A stretch of 64,000 bases of DNA from Micrococcaceae bacterium Sec5.7 (GTDB lineage: Bacteria; Actinomycetota; Actinomycetes; Actinomycetales; Micrococcaceae): NCBI GenBank assembly GCA_039636785.1, contig CP144169.1:3100001-3164000 (forward strand). The letters are read 5' to 3'. Numbering within the stretch: the stretch's first letter is position 1; each line of letters opens with the position of its first letter. The translations under genes and the position numbers were made by a program. Below, piece by piece: positions 42,993 through 50,692 of this stretch. The notes beneath the pieces are model-generated. The model did not search any database and was not told the DNA's origin. It saw only the letters and a program-made list of their open reading frames with translations.

Positions 42993-43204
42993 TGGACAAA
43001 CACCCCGTGGCGCGAGCACTCCGCGCTCCAGCCCGTCGGCGTGACCTGGACCTTCATCCGGCGCCGGCACTGGGAGCAGTAGCGCGGCGGTTCCAGCCGC
43101 AGCAGTTCGCCGCAGCGGCGGTGAGAGCCCGACGCCGGCGGCTCACCTTGCGCCGCTCGCTCGCCGCAATGCCCGCAGTAGGTTTCCGTGATGGCGGCGT
43201 TCAC
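42989..43204 (-). CDS. bsaP: Biotin synthase auxiliary protein BsaP
   Basis: This 71-residue cysteine-rich protein has CGHC (Cys10/13), Cys31, CSQC (Cys43/46) and Cys63. Its position between bioB and bioA, with four-base overlaps on both sides, and the [13 protein letters not shown] end match the actinobacterial family known in mycobacteria as BsaP. That protein is required by the actinobacterial type of BioB, where it supports the auxiliary iron-sulfur cluster used as sulfur donor. The assignment rests on synteny and cysteine pattern. Confidence 0.8.
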   Translation of the reverse strand: MNAAITETYCGHCGERAAQGEPPASGSHRRCGELLRLEPPRYCSQCRRRMKVQVTPTGWSAECSRHGVFVQ

Positions 43205-44226
43205 AGCGACTTCTGGAATTCCTTGATGGGCATGTTCAGCTCGACCAGGAGGTTCAGATCCGCCGTCGCCGGGCGGCCCAGCGTGGTGAGGTAGTTGCCC
43301 ACGATCACCGCGTTGATGCCGCCGAGCAGCCCCTCCCGCGTTCCCAGGTCGCCGAGCGTCAGCTCGCGGCCGCCTGCGTAGCGCAGGACCGTCCGGGGCA
43401 TGGCGAGGCGGAAGGCGGCGATGGCGCGGAGAGCGTCTTTGCCGTCCATGATGCCCTGGTTTTCCAGCGGTGTGCCCGGCCTGGGGTTGAGGAAGTTCAG
43501 CGGGACCTCGTGCGGTTCGAGGGCGGCGAGCTGGGCGGCCAGCTCTGCACGTTGTTCGAGCGATTCACCCATGCCGATCAGTGCGCCGCAGCAGAGTTCC
43601 ATGCCGGCGGCCTTGACCATGTTGCAGGTCTCGAGGCGCTCTTCGTAGCTGTGGGTCGTCACCACCTCGGGAAAGTAGCTGCGAGCCGTTTCAAGGTTGT
43701 GGTTGTAGCGGTGAACGCCCCATTCGGCAAGCTGGTCCACCTGGCGCTGGGTGAGCATGCCGAGCGAGCAGGCGATGTTGATGTCCACGGCTTCGTTGAT
43801 GCGGTCGATCGCGAACTTGATCTGGTTCATGAGCTTGATGTCGGGACCGCGGACGGCCGCGACGATGCAGAATTCGGTGGCACCGGTGGCAGCTGTTTCC
43901 TTCGCGGCCTTGACGAGTTCCGGGATGTCCAGCCAGACGCCGCGGACAGGGGAATCGAAGAGCCCGGACTGGCTGCAGAAGTGGCAGTCCTCGGGGCAGC
44001 CGCCGGTCTTGATGGAGACGATGCCCTCCACCTCGACGTCCTCGCCGCAGTGCTTCAGGCGGACTTCATGGGCGAGCTGGAGGGCGGCCGGGAGGGCGTC
44101 GTCCGGCAGCCGGAGTATCTCCACAAGCTGGCTTTGCGTGAGCCCCACACCCTGTTCCAACACCTGCACTCGCGCGGTTACCAGAATTTCATGGCGGATT
44201 GCCTGGGTGCGTGCCTGAATCGTCAT
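43201..44226 (-). CDS. bioB: Biotin synthase
   Basis: This 341-residue radical SAM enzyme inserts sulfur into dethiobiotin. The SAM cluster motif CxxxCxxC is in [18 protein letters not shown]. Further BioB motifs are [21 protein letters not shown] and [13 protein letters not shown]. It is first in the six-gene operon bioB-bsaP-bioA-bioF-bioD-P450. The ribosome-binding site is AAAGGAC, eight bases before the ATG. Confidence 0.96.
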   Translation of the reverse strand: MTIQARTQAIRHEILVTARVQVLEQGVGLTQSQLVEILRLPDDALPAALQLAHEVRLKHCGEDVEVEGIVSIKTGGCPEDCHFCSQSGLFDSPVRGVWLDIPELVKAAKETAATGATEFCIVAAVRGPDIKLMNQIKFAIDRINEAVDINIACSLGMLTQRQVDQLAEWGVHRYNHNLETARSYFPEVVTTHSYEERLETCNMVKAAGMELCCGALIGMGESLEQRAELAAQLAALEPHEVPLNFLNPRPGTPLENQGIMDGKDALRAIAAFRLAMPRTVLRYAGGRELTLGDLGTREGLLGGINAVIVGNYLTTLGRPATADLNLLVELNMPIKEFQKSL

Positions 44227-44571
44227 CGATTGTCCTTTGAACGGGAGCTGAGCGGGAGCGGCTGGTCCCCACCGACGCTAGTTCGGCTGCGGACTGGTTT
44301 TTTTGTTGGATGCCTACAAACAGGCTGCACCGGTTTTGACCTGAACAGACATCTGATCAGGGACCGAGGGCCCCGCCCGCCGGACATCGGGCTCCCGCCC
44401 TACCGGATGGTCATCCGGGGCGTCGCGATAAGGCGTGCACCAGGCCTAAAGCCCGGACCCAGATTCCAGTGGTGGATGTGAACTGCCTCCATGCCTCAGC
44501 CGACCGGGCGTTCGATCCCTGTCTCGCCGCACGTGCCACTCTCCACCAACGACGACTTCGCCTTCACCGTG
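44227..44571. other. Upstream region of the biotin operon
   Basis: This 345-base gap between the chemosensory operon and bioB must contain the biotin promoter. A weak candidate -10 (TAGCGT) lies near 44275 on the minus strand. A loose inverted repeat, GTTTGTAGGCATCCAAC (about 44303-44319), could be an operator, but it is not a recognised BioQ or BirA site. No gene is seen. Confidence 0.4.
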
Positions 44572-45567
44572 TCACCGGAAACCAATGCCCTCGGCAATCC
44601 GGCTGGGTAGTCCACCCTGGTAATCCGCCGGCGCGGTCGGGGCAATAATCCGGTTGCGGCCGGCGGCCTTGGCGGCAAACAGTTGGGCGTCAGAGAGGTC
44701 GACGAGTCCTTCTGCGGATCCGGCGGGCCCCAACGCGCAGCCGCCGCTGACCGTCACATCGATTTCCACGCCCGCCGCCGCCATTGGCTTCGACGCGATG
44801 ACCCGGCGGATTCGGTCCGCGACGACGAGCGCCCCACCGAGGTCGGTCCGCGGCAGGATGACGAGAAATTCCTCACCACCCCACCGGCCGGCCACATCGC
44901 CGGCGCGCAATTCGCTGAGGAGGCGCGCGGAGAACTCGGCGAGCACCACATCGCCGGCGGGATGGCCGTAGCTGTCATTGACGAGTTTGAAGTGGTCGAT
45001 GTCGAGCAGGAGCACACACAGCGGGTCGTGGTGGCGCACGGCCTCGGCGTGGTGATGGGCGAGCTCCTCCTCGATGTGACGCCGGTTGTGCAGGCCGGTG
45101 AGCCCATCGGTGCGGCTGAGCAGGTCCAGTTCGGTGTTGCGCTGGCGAAGCTGGTCCTGCAGTTTCTTGACGTGCGCGGCCGCGGCGACGCGGGCCACGA
45201 GTTCGGCCGGCTCAAACGGTTTCTTGAGGTAGTCGTGGGCGCCGCCGCGCAGCCCGCGCAGGACGTCCTCCATTTCGGTGAGTGTGGTGAGGAAGACGAC
45301 CGGCAGGTCCATGAGCTTCGGGTCGGCCTTGAGTTCGGCGAGCACTTCGTATCCGTCGGGCCCGGGCATTTCGATGTCGAGCAGGATGACGTCGGGTGGA
45401 AGGCGCCTGCACTGTTCAAGCGCCGCCGTCCCGTCGACGGCCTCAACGACGTGATAGCCCTCCGCTTCGAGATGGGAGCGGACGACGGCGCGGATGACGA
45501 GCGAATCGTCGGTGATAAGCACGGTAGTCCCGGTCCCGACAGCCGCGGACGCGGACGCCCCCATCAC
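44572..45567 (-). CDS. Response regulator diguanylate cyclase (REC-GGDEF, WspR-like)
   Basis: This is a 331-residue output protein of the chemosensory operon. The receiver (about 15-130) has the phosphorylatable Asp in DVILLDIEMPGPDG and the conserved Lys in YLKKPFE. The GGDEF domain (about 160-320) has GRWGGEEFLVILP, the intact active-site form, and the inhibitory RxxD site (RAGD) five residues before it. It should make cyclic di-GMP when phosphorylated by the CheA at 48183. Start: the GTG at 45567 overlaps the CheW stop, with an ATG directly after it. Confidence 0.9.
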   Translation of the reverse strand: MMGASASAAVGTGTTVLITDDSLVIRAVVRSHLEAEGYHVVEAVDGTAALEQCRRLPPDVILLDIEMPGPDGYEVLAELKADPKLMDLPVVFLTTLTEMEDVLRGLRGGAHDYLKKPFEPAELVARVAAAAHVKKLQDQLRQRNTELDLLSRTDGLTGLHNRRHIEEELAHHHAEAVRHHDPLCVLLLDIDHFKLVNDSYGHPAGDVVLAEFSARLLSELRAGDVAGRWGGEEFLVILPRTDLGGALVVADRIRRVIASKPMAAAGVEIDVTVSGGCALGPAGSAEGLVDLSDAQLFAAKAAGRNRIIAPTAPADYQGGLPSRIAEGIGFR

Positions 45568-45944
45568 AGCCGTGCAGCCATGGCGTCAGGATCGGCCACG
45601 AGCATCAGCTCGCCATCCGTATCGATTGATCCCGAGATCAACGCCACGTCCGGACCGGTGGCGGCCGGGCGGATGTCGGCCACGGCGATGCGCCGAAGCC
45701 CCGTGACGGCATCGACGAGCAATCCGAACGTCGTGCCGCCGGTCTCGACGACGAGGACGTATGTGCCGCCGCCGCCCAACACCGAGATGACCGTCAGCGG
45801 CGGGTGGCCGGGCAGGATGCCAACGATGTCGGACGCTGTCCCGGGCAAGGAACGGATGCCGGCGGCGGTGCGCACCGCCCGGGTCGCCTCCACCGGGAGG
45901 CAGTACGCCGCTCCGGCGGACTGGAAACAGACCATGGTCATCAT
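45564..45944 (-). CDS. cheW: CheW-like coupling protein, second copy (WspD-like)
   Basis: This 126-residue CheW-fold protein couples receptors to CheA. The core pattern is preserved (MVCFQSAGAAYCLPVEATRAV, GILPGHPPLTVISVLGG, FGLLVDAVTGLRRIAV), though it is shorter than the first CheW at 50243. It overlaps both neighbours by four bases. Having two different CheW genes in one operon is a hallmark of Wsp-type systems. Confidence 0.82.
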   Translation of the reverse strand: MMTMVCFQSAGAAYCLPVEATRAVRTAAGIRSLPGTASDIVGILPGHPPLTVISVLGGGGTYVLVVETGGTTFGLLVDAVTGLRRIAVADIRPAATGPDVALISGSIDTDGELMLVADPDAMAARL

Positions 45945-47143
45945 AGGGTCGGCTCCTGCTGTTTGGCGTCGAGAAGTTTATGGAGTTCGGCCGGGTCGTA
46001 GCCGTCAATCGCGAACCGAAGCTGCGCCGGGTCGGACTCCAGCAGGGCACGCCGAGCCGCCCCGAAGGCGCGTTGCGCCGACAGCTGGTCGCCCAGGGCC
46101 TCGAGAGCAAGGGCGAGATGCAGGTGGGCGAGCGCATCGTCCTGTGCGAGGTAAACCCACTTGCGGAAGATGACGACGGCGGCCCGCTCGTCCCGCGCCG
46201 CGAACGCCTGCTGCCCGGCCTGTGCCAGGCGTGCTATGGCGGCGGATTCGTTCTCGGCTTCCAGGGGCGGGACACGTTGCGTACTCGCGAGCCGTGCGGT
46301 CGCCCGCTTGCCGTTCACCGGTGCCCGCACGGCGGTGGCGGATGAAGGCACGGCGGGAACCGCAAGCGGCCGGTAGGCGTAGGTGCCGCCGATCCTCAAG
46401 GTCTCATAGCGGTCGCCGACCGCCCAGATCGTCTCGGCCGCGCCGAGAAACAACCACGCCGCAGGCAGCGCGTTCGCGACACGGTCGAGGAAAACCTTGG
46501 CATGCTGGGGAGAGAAGTAGATGAGCACGTTGCGGCAGAACACCAGCTGGCACGAACGCACCCGGTCAGGGACGGCGTCCGTGAGGTTGTGGTGCAGCGT
46601 GCTGACCCTGTCCCGGACTGATTGGTTGATTTCCCACGACTGGCCGACAGGTGTCAGGTGGCGTGCGATCCGATCCGGCGCCAGGCCCCTGACTTCCCCG
46701 GCCGTGTAACGGGCGGCTCTCGTCCGGTGCAGTGCAGAGGTGGACACGTCGGTTGCGATCACCGACCCTGTGACCCCGTGTTCCTCGAGCAGCATGGCAA
46801 GGCTGAACGCCTCCTGCCCGTTGGCGCAGCCGGCGCTCCAGATGGTGATCGGCTGCGGCAGCGTCGGGAGAATGTCGCGAGAGAGCACCTCGAAATGCTC
46901 GGGGTGGCGGAAGAATCCCGTCTCCTGCACCGTGACCCGGTTGAGGAGGTTCTGGCACAGGCCGGCACTGGTCGAGAGTGCCTGGAGATAGCGGTCGGGG
47001 TCCATCCTCAGGCCAGCGGCCTCGTCGCGGATGCAGCGCCGCAGCCGGGCACGCAGGGCGGGCTCGGGCCGGAGGCCGACCTCGGTCCTCAAGAGCTCGG
47101 CCACTCGGTCGATGATCATTTCCGACGGTTCGAGCGCGCTCAT
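45941..47143 (-). CDS. cheR: CheR-type methyltransferase with C-terminal repeat tail (WspC-like)
   Basis: This is a 400-residue protein. The N-terminal helical domain and SAM-dependent methyltransferase core (about 1-270) carry VTVQETGFFRHPEHF, IWSAGCANGQEAFSLAM (SAM site) and VFCRNVLIYFSP. After a linker, residues 300-400 form alpha-helical TPR-like repeats (AARDERAAVVIFRKWVYLAQ, ALAHLHLALALEALGD), as in WspC. It should methylate glutamates of the transducer. The ATG at 47143 overlaps the cheB stop by four bases; the longer upstream frame is cheB in another frame. Confidence 0.9.
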   Translation of the reverse strand: MSALEPSEMIIDRVAELLRTEVGLRPEPALRARLRRCIRDEAAGLRMDPDRYLQALSTSAGLCQNLLNRVTVQETGFFRHPEHFEVLSRDILPTLPQPITIWSAGCANGQEAFSLAMLLEEHGVTGSVIATDVSTSALHRTRAARYTAGEVRGLAPDRIARHLTPVGQSWEINQSVRDRVSTLHHNLTDAVPDRVRSCQLVFCRNVLIYFSPQHAKVFLDRVANALPAAWLFLGAAETIWAVGDRYETLRIGGTYAYRPLAVPAVPSSATAVRAPVNGKRATARLASTQRVPPLEAENESAAIARLAQAGQQAFAARDERAAVVIFRKWVYLAQDDALAHLHLALALEALGDQLSAQRAFGAARRALLESDPAQLRFAIDGYDPAELHKLLDAKQQEPTL

Positions 47144-48186
47144 GGCCGCACCAACGAAACGGCCCTGAGAATCGCGGTCGCGATCTGCTCCGGCGGCAAC
47201 AAACTCGTGAGCGCACCGAGGCGTTGGGCGGCTTGCGGCATCCCGAAGACCGCGCACGAGGCCTGGTCCTGGCCCAGGGTCTGGCCCCGCTTGCGGTGGA
47301 TCTCAAGCAGCCCCTTGGCGCCATCGTGACCCATGCCAGTCATGATGACCCCGACGCCGGCGGATCCGGCCTGCTCCGCCACGGAACGGAAGAGTTCGTC
47401 GGCGGACGGCTGGTGGATCATGACCGGGACGGTCGCGAGCTCAAGCCGAAGGTTCGCGGCCAGACGCAGGTGGACTCCTCCGGGCGCAAGGTAGACACGC
47501 CCTGGCCGCGCGACACTGTTGTGGTTGGCGATCTCCACCGGCAACGCCGATGCACGGGTCATCCAATCCAACAGTCCGCCGGTGAAGTCCGGATGAAGGT
47601 GCTGGACGACGAGCACCGGCGCGTTCAGCCCGCGGAGCCCCGCCAGCACGGTCGCGAGCGCCTTGGGGCCGCCGGTCGATGCGGCCACCGCAACGACCGC
47701 TTGCCGGCCGCTGCCCGGCTTCGGCGGGTCCGCCCGCGGGATCTTGGCCAGGCCACCGCGGGGATGCCGGATCGCCTGGACCTTGCTGATCTGGCGAACG
47801 GTGCGGCGGAGCCGTGTTTCCAGCTCCGTGCTCCAGCAGCCCGGAGCCGGCAGCGCGTCGAGGGCACCGGCGACGAGGGCTTCGACGGCCGACGGGGAAT
47901 GCCGGTCCTCGATCCGGGAGGAGAGTACGAGGATGGGCGTCGGCGTAAGCGCCATGACCTGTTCGATGAAATACTGACCGCTGCCGTCGCTCGTGCTGAG
48001 GCCGAGGATGATGACGTCGGGATTCTCGCGGGCCACGAGCCCGATTGCGGCCGCCCCCGTTGACGTCTGGCCGAAGACGGCGATGTCCCCGTCGCGTTGC
48101 AAACCGCGGGTGAGCGGGCCGCCGTGGGTGGGCGCGTCCTCAACGATGAGCACCCTGATCTCTTTGCCGAGCGAGGTGCCGGTCAT
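47140..48186 (-). CDS. cheB: CheB methylesterase with a degenerate receiver domain (WspF-like)
   Basis: This is a 348-residue protein. The C-terminal esterase domain is complete: Ser in VAVAASTGGPKAL, His in VVQHLHPDF and Asp in GVIMTGMGHDGAKG. The N-terminal receiver keeps VLIVEDAP but has Gly62 in VIILGLSTSDG where the phosphorylatable Asp belongs, and Ala114 in LPAPG where the conserved Lys belongs. It should demethylate the transducer, but control by phosphorylation looks lost. It overlaps cheA and cheR by four bases. Confidence 0.9.
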   Translation of the reverse strand: MTGTSLGKEIRVLIVEDAPTHGGPLTRGLQRDGDIAVFGQTSTGAAAIGLVARENPDVIILGLSTSDGSGQYFIEQVMALTPTPILVLSSRIEDRHSPSAVEALVAGALDALPAPGCWSTELETRLRRTVRQISKVQAIRHPRGGLAKIPRADPPKPGSGRQAVVAVAASTGGPKALATVLAGLRGLNAPVLVVQHLHPDFTGGLLDWMTRASALPVEIANHNSVARPGRVYLAPGGVHLRLAANLRLELATVPVMIHQPSADELFRSVAEQAGSAGVGVIMTGMGHDGAKGLLEIHRKRGQTLGQDQASCAVFGMPQAAQRLGALTSLLPPEQIATAILRAVSLVRP

Positions 48187-50246
48187 GCTCGTGCGCCGAT
48201 CAGACGGTTCACGGCCATGAGCAGGCTGCCCTCGTCGAAGCTGCTCTTGAGGATGAAGCCGTCGGCGCCGGCGTCGAGCCCTTTCTGACGGTCGGGCGCG
48301 CTCGAGCGGGAGCTGAGAATCAGCACGGGGATGTTGGCCAGTGATGGATGAGCGCGGACCGCTTCGGTCAACTCGAAACCGTCCATGTTCGGCATTTCGA
48401 TGTCGGTGAGGATCAGATCGCTGGCTTCCTCGGCGAGCTTCGAAAGCGCATCAATGCCGTCGACGGCGACCCGCACATCGAAGCCGGCCCGTTCCAGGAT
48501 GCTGCGCTGCAATTCGCGGATGGTCAGGGCGTCATCCACGACGAGGATCCGCTGGACGGATCCGGTGGACGGCGCTTCCCTCAGCTTCGGGGCCCGGCCT
48601 CGACCGGAGTGCCGGGCCCGCTGGATGAGTCCCGGCGGGTCCAGCACGATGAGCACGGAGCCGTCGGGTTCGACGCTCGCGCCCGCGACCGCGGGCAGGT
48701 GTGCGAGCAGCCCGTTCAGTGCTTTGACGACGACGTCGCGCTGGCCGACGAGTCGGTCCACCTGGAACGCGTGCCGGCGGGCCGTGTCGGCGAGAATGAC
48801 GACGGGGCCGTTGCTCGGTTCGGCGGAGTCCAGGCCGAGCGTGCCGGCCAGGGTCGACACCGGCACGGGCTGGTCCTCGACGAAGATGACCGGCCGCCCT
48901 TCGGCGCTGGACCGGCTCGACGGGTCGTAGCGCTGGGTCAGGACCACCCGATGGAACGGCAGCGCGAAGCGCTGGCCTCCGGATTCGACAAGCAGGCAGC
49001 GCAGCACCGCGAGGGTGATCGGGACGATAATGCGGAACTCGGTGCCCAGCCCTGGTTTGGAGCGCACCTCGATCCGGCCGTGCGCCGCCTCGACGCTGGC
49101 GCGAACGACGTCGAGTCCGACTCCCCGGCCGGACACGTCGGTCACAAAGGTTCTCGTCGAGAGTCCGGGGTGGAAGACGAGGTGAAGGATGTCCTCCTCG
49201 CTCATCCCGTCGGTGTCGATGCCCTCGCGTTCGGCCTGCTCCCTGACTCGCCCCGTATCGATCCCGTTGCCGTCGTCGGTGACGGCGATGATGACTTCGG
49301 AGCCGAGCTGCATCGCGTGCAGCCTGATGGTGCCCCCCGCCGGTTTCCCGGCTGCCGCCCGCAGGGCGTCGGACTCGATGCCGTGATCGACGGCGTTGCG
49401 CACGATGTGCAGCAGGGAGTCGGACAGCTGCACCAGGACCCCGCGGTCGAGCTCGGTGTCCGCTCCTCGCACGTCCCAGTGGATGGTCTTGGCTTCACCC
49501 CGCGACAGATCGCGCACCGCGCGCTGAAGCTTGCCGGTGATGGTGGCCAGGGGCACCATCCGGGTGCGCATTGCGCGGTCCTGCAGTTCGTTGAGGGCCC
49601 GCGAGAGATCGTTGAATTCGGAGTTGAGGGTCGGGTCGGCGCCGTATTTCTCCATCAGCATGCGTCCGACGCGCAGGTGGGCGGAAGCCGACTCGCCGAT
49701 CAGCCGGACCATCTCGTCGAGCCGTTCCATCGGCACCATGACGACGCCGCCGGTGTCGCTATCGCCGGTGGCCTCGGCGGTGGGATGTGGCCGCTGCGCC
49801 TCCAAAAGGTCGCCAGCCGGCGTCACCGTGCGTCGCTCGACGGCGGCGAGCTGGCCGCCGGTCGGCGGCTCGGAGGCCGCAGGGCTCTCCGGCCGACTGA
49901 CGACCGCCAAAGGTTCGGCTGTACCGAGTGTCCTTGCGATGACGTGGCCGAGCCGATCGGCCCCGGCGAGCAGTGTGTCGATGATCTGGGGGGTGACGAG
50001 CTGCCGTCCCGCCCTCAAAGCGTCGACGATCTCCTCAAGCTCGTGAGCGACCTGGCTCACCTCGTCGAGCCCAGCGACGGCCGCGGAACCCTTGAGGGTG
50101 TGCAGCTCCCGGAACACGGAGCGGATCAGGGTCTCGTCGCCCCCGGCCTGCTCGAGCTGGAGCAAGAGCTGATCCAGGTCGGCGAGGCGAACCTCGGCTT
50201 CCTGGGCGAACAGTTCCCTCACCTGTTCCAAGCCGAGCACGCTCAC
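48183..50246 (-). CDS. cheA: Hybrid histidine kinase CheA-REC (WspE-like)
   Basis: This 687-residue kinase has, in order, an Hpt domain with His49 in FRELHTLKGSAAVAGL, an acidic linker, a dimerisation domain (MVPMERLDEMVRLIGE), an ATPase domain with RNAVDHGIES (N box), TDDGNGID and GRGVGLDVV (G boxes), and a CheW-like domain. A C-terminal receiver (from about 565) has Asp615 in LILTDIEMPNMDG. Fusion of CheA to a receiver is the WspE/FrzE plan. It should phosphorylate itself and the REC-GGDEF protein. The GTG at 50246 overlaps the first cheW. Confidence 0.93.
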   Translation of the reverse strand: MSVLGLEQVRELFAQEAEVRLADLDQLLLQLEQAGGDETLIRSVFRELHTLKGSAAVAGLDEVSQVAHELEEIVDALRAGRQLVTPQIIDTLLAGADRLGHVIARTLGTAEPLAVVSRPESPAASEPPTGGQLAAVERRTVTPAGDLLEAQRPHPTAEATGDSDTGGVVMVPMERLDEMVRLIGESASAHLRVGRMLMEKYGADPTLNSEFNDLSRALNELQDRAMRTRMVPLATITGKLQRAVRDLSRGEAKTIHWDVRGADTELDRGVLVQLSDSLLHIVRNAVDHGIESDALRAAAGKPAGGTIRLHAMQLGSEVIIAVTDDGNGIDTGRVREQAEREGIDTDGMSEEDILHLVFHPGLSTRTFVTDVSGRGVGLDVVRASVEAAHGRIEVRSKPGLGTEFRIIVPITLAVLRCLLVESGGQRFALPFHRVVLTQRYDPSSRSSAEGRPVIFVEDQPVPVSTLAGTLGLDSAEPSNGPVVILADTARRHAFQVDRLVGQRDVVVKALNGLLAHLPAVAGASVEPDGSVLIVLDPPGLIQRARHSGRGRAPKLREAPSTGSVQRILVVDDALTIRELQRSILERAGFDVRVAVDGIDALSKLAEEASDLILTDIEMPNMDGFELTEAVRAHPSLANIPVLILSSRSSAPDRQKGLDAGADGFILKSSFDEGSLLMAVNRLIGARA

Positions 50247-50692
50247 CCTCCCGCTCCGCCCGAGACCATGATTTCGCTGCCGGGGGCGCGGCCGAGCCGA
50301 TCGGCGGTCAAGAGAACATCTGCGTCCAACAGCACCGCCACCCGGTGTTCCACCCGATAAGTGCCGCCGGTTCCGGGCAGTTCCGACGGGCCGATGGACG
50401 CGCCGAGAATCGCCCGATGGGGGAAGGCCGTCGCTGAAAGCCCGATCGGACCTTGCCGGGACTGAAGGACGAGTGCGAATGCGGTAGGCCCGGCGACGGG
50501 AAGCCCCAGCAACGCGGCGGTGTCGAGTAGGGGCACGATTTGCCCCCGCAAATTGAACAGCCCGAGCACGTGCGGCGGCGCGGTAACCAATCGGGTCAGG
50601 ATCGGGGCCGCCACCACTTCCTTGACCCGGTCGATGGGCACGGCGTACAGATCGGCCCCGACCGGGAGAAGCACGGCATGCACGTCAGTCAT
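50243..50692 (-). CDS. cheW: CheW-like coupling protein, first copy (WspB-like)
   Basis: This 149-residue protein has the full CheW fold: [24 protein letters not shown], then [21 protein letters not shown], with the NLRG motif that contacts receptors and CheA. It lies between the transducer and CheA genes with four-base overlaps to both, so the three are made in fixed proportion. Confidence 0.9.
   Translation of the reverse strand: MTDVHAVLLPVGADLYAVPIDRVKEVVAAPILTRLVTAPPHVLGLFNLRGQIVPLLDTAALLGLPVAGPTAFALVLQSRQGPIGLSATAFPHRAILGASIGPSELPGTGGTYRVEHRVAVLLDADVLLTADRLGRAPGSEIMVSGGAGG

Noticed and set aside
44300-44322. Possible BioQ/BirA operator upstream of bioB
   Set aside because: GTTTGTAGGCATCCAAC is only a partial palindrome and does not match a BioQ or BirA site known to me.
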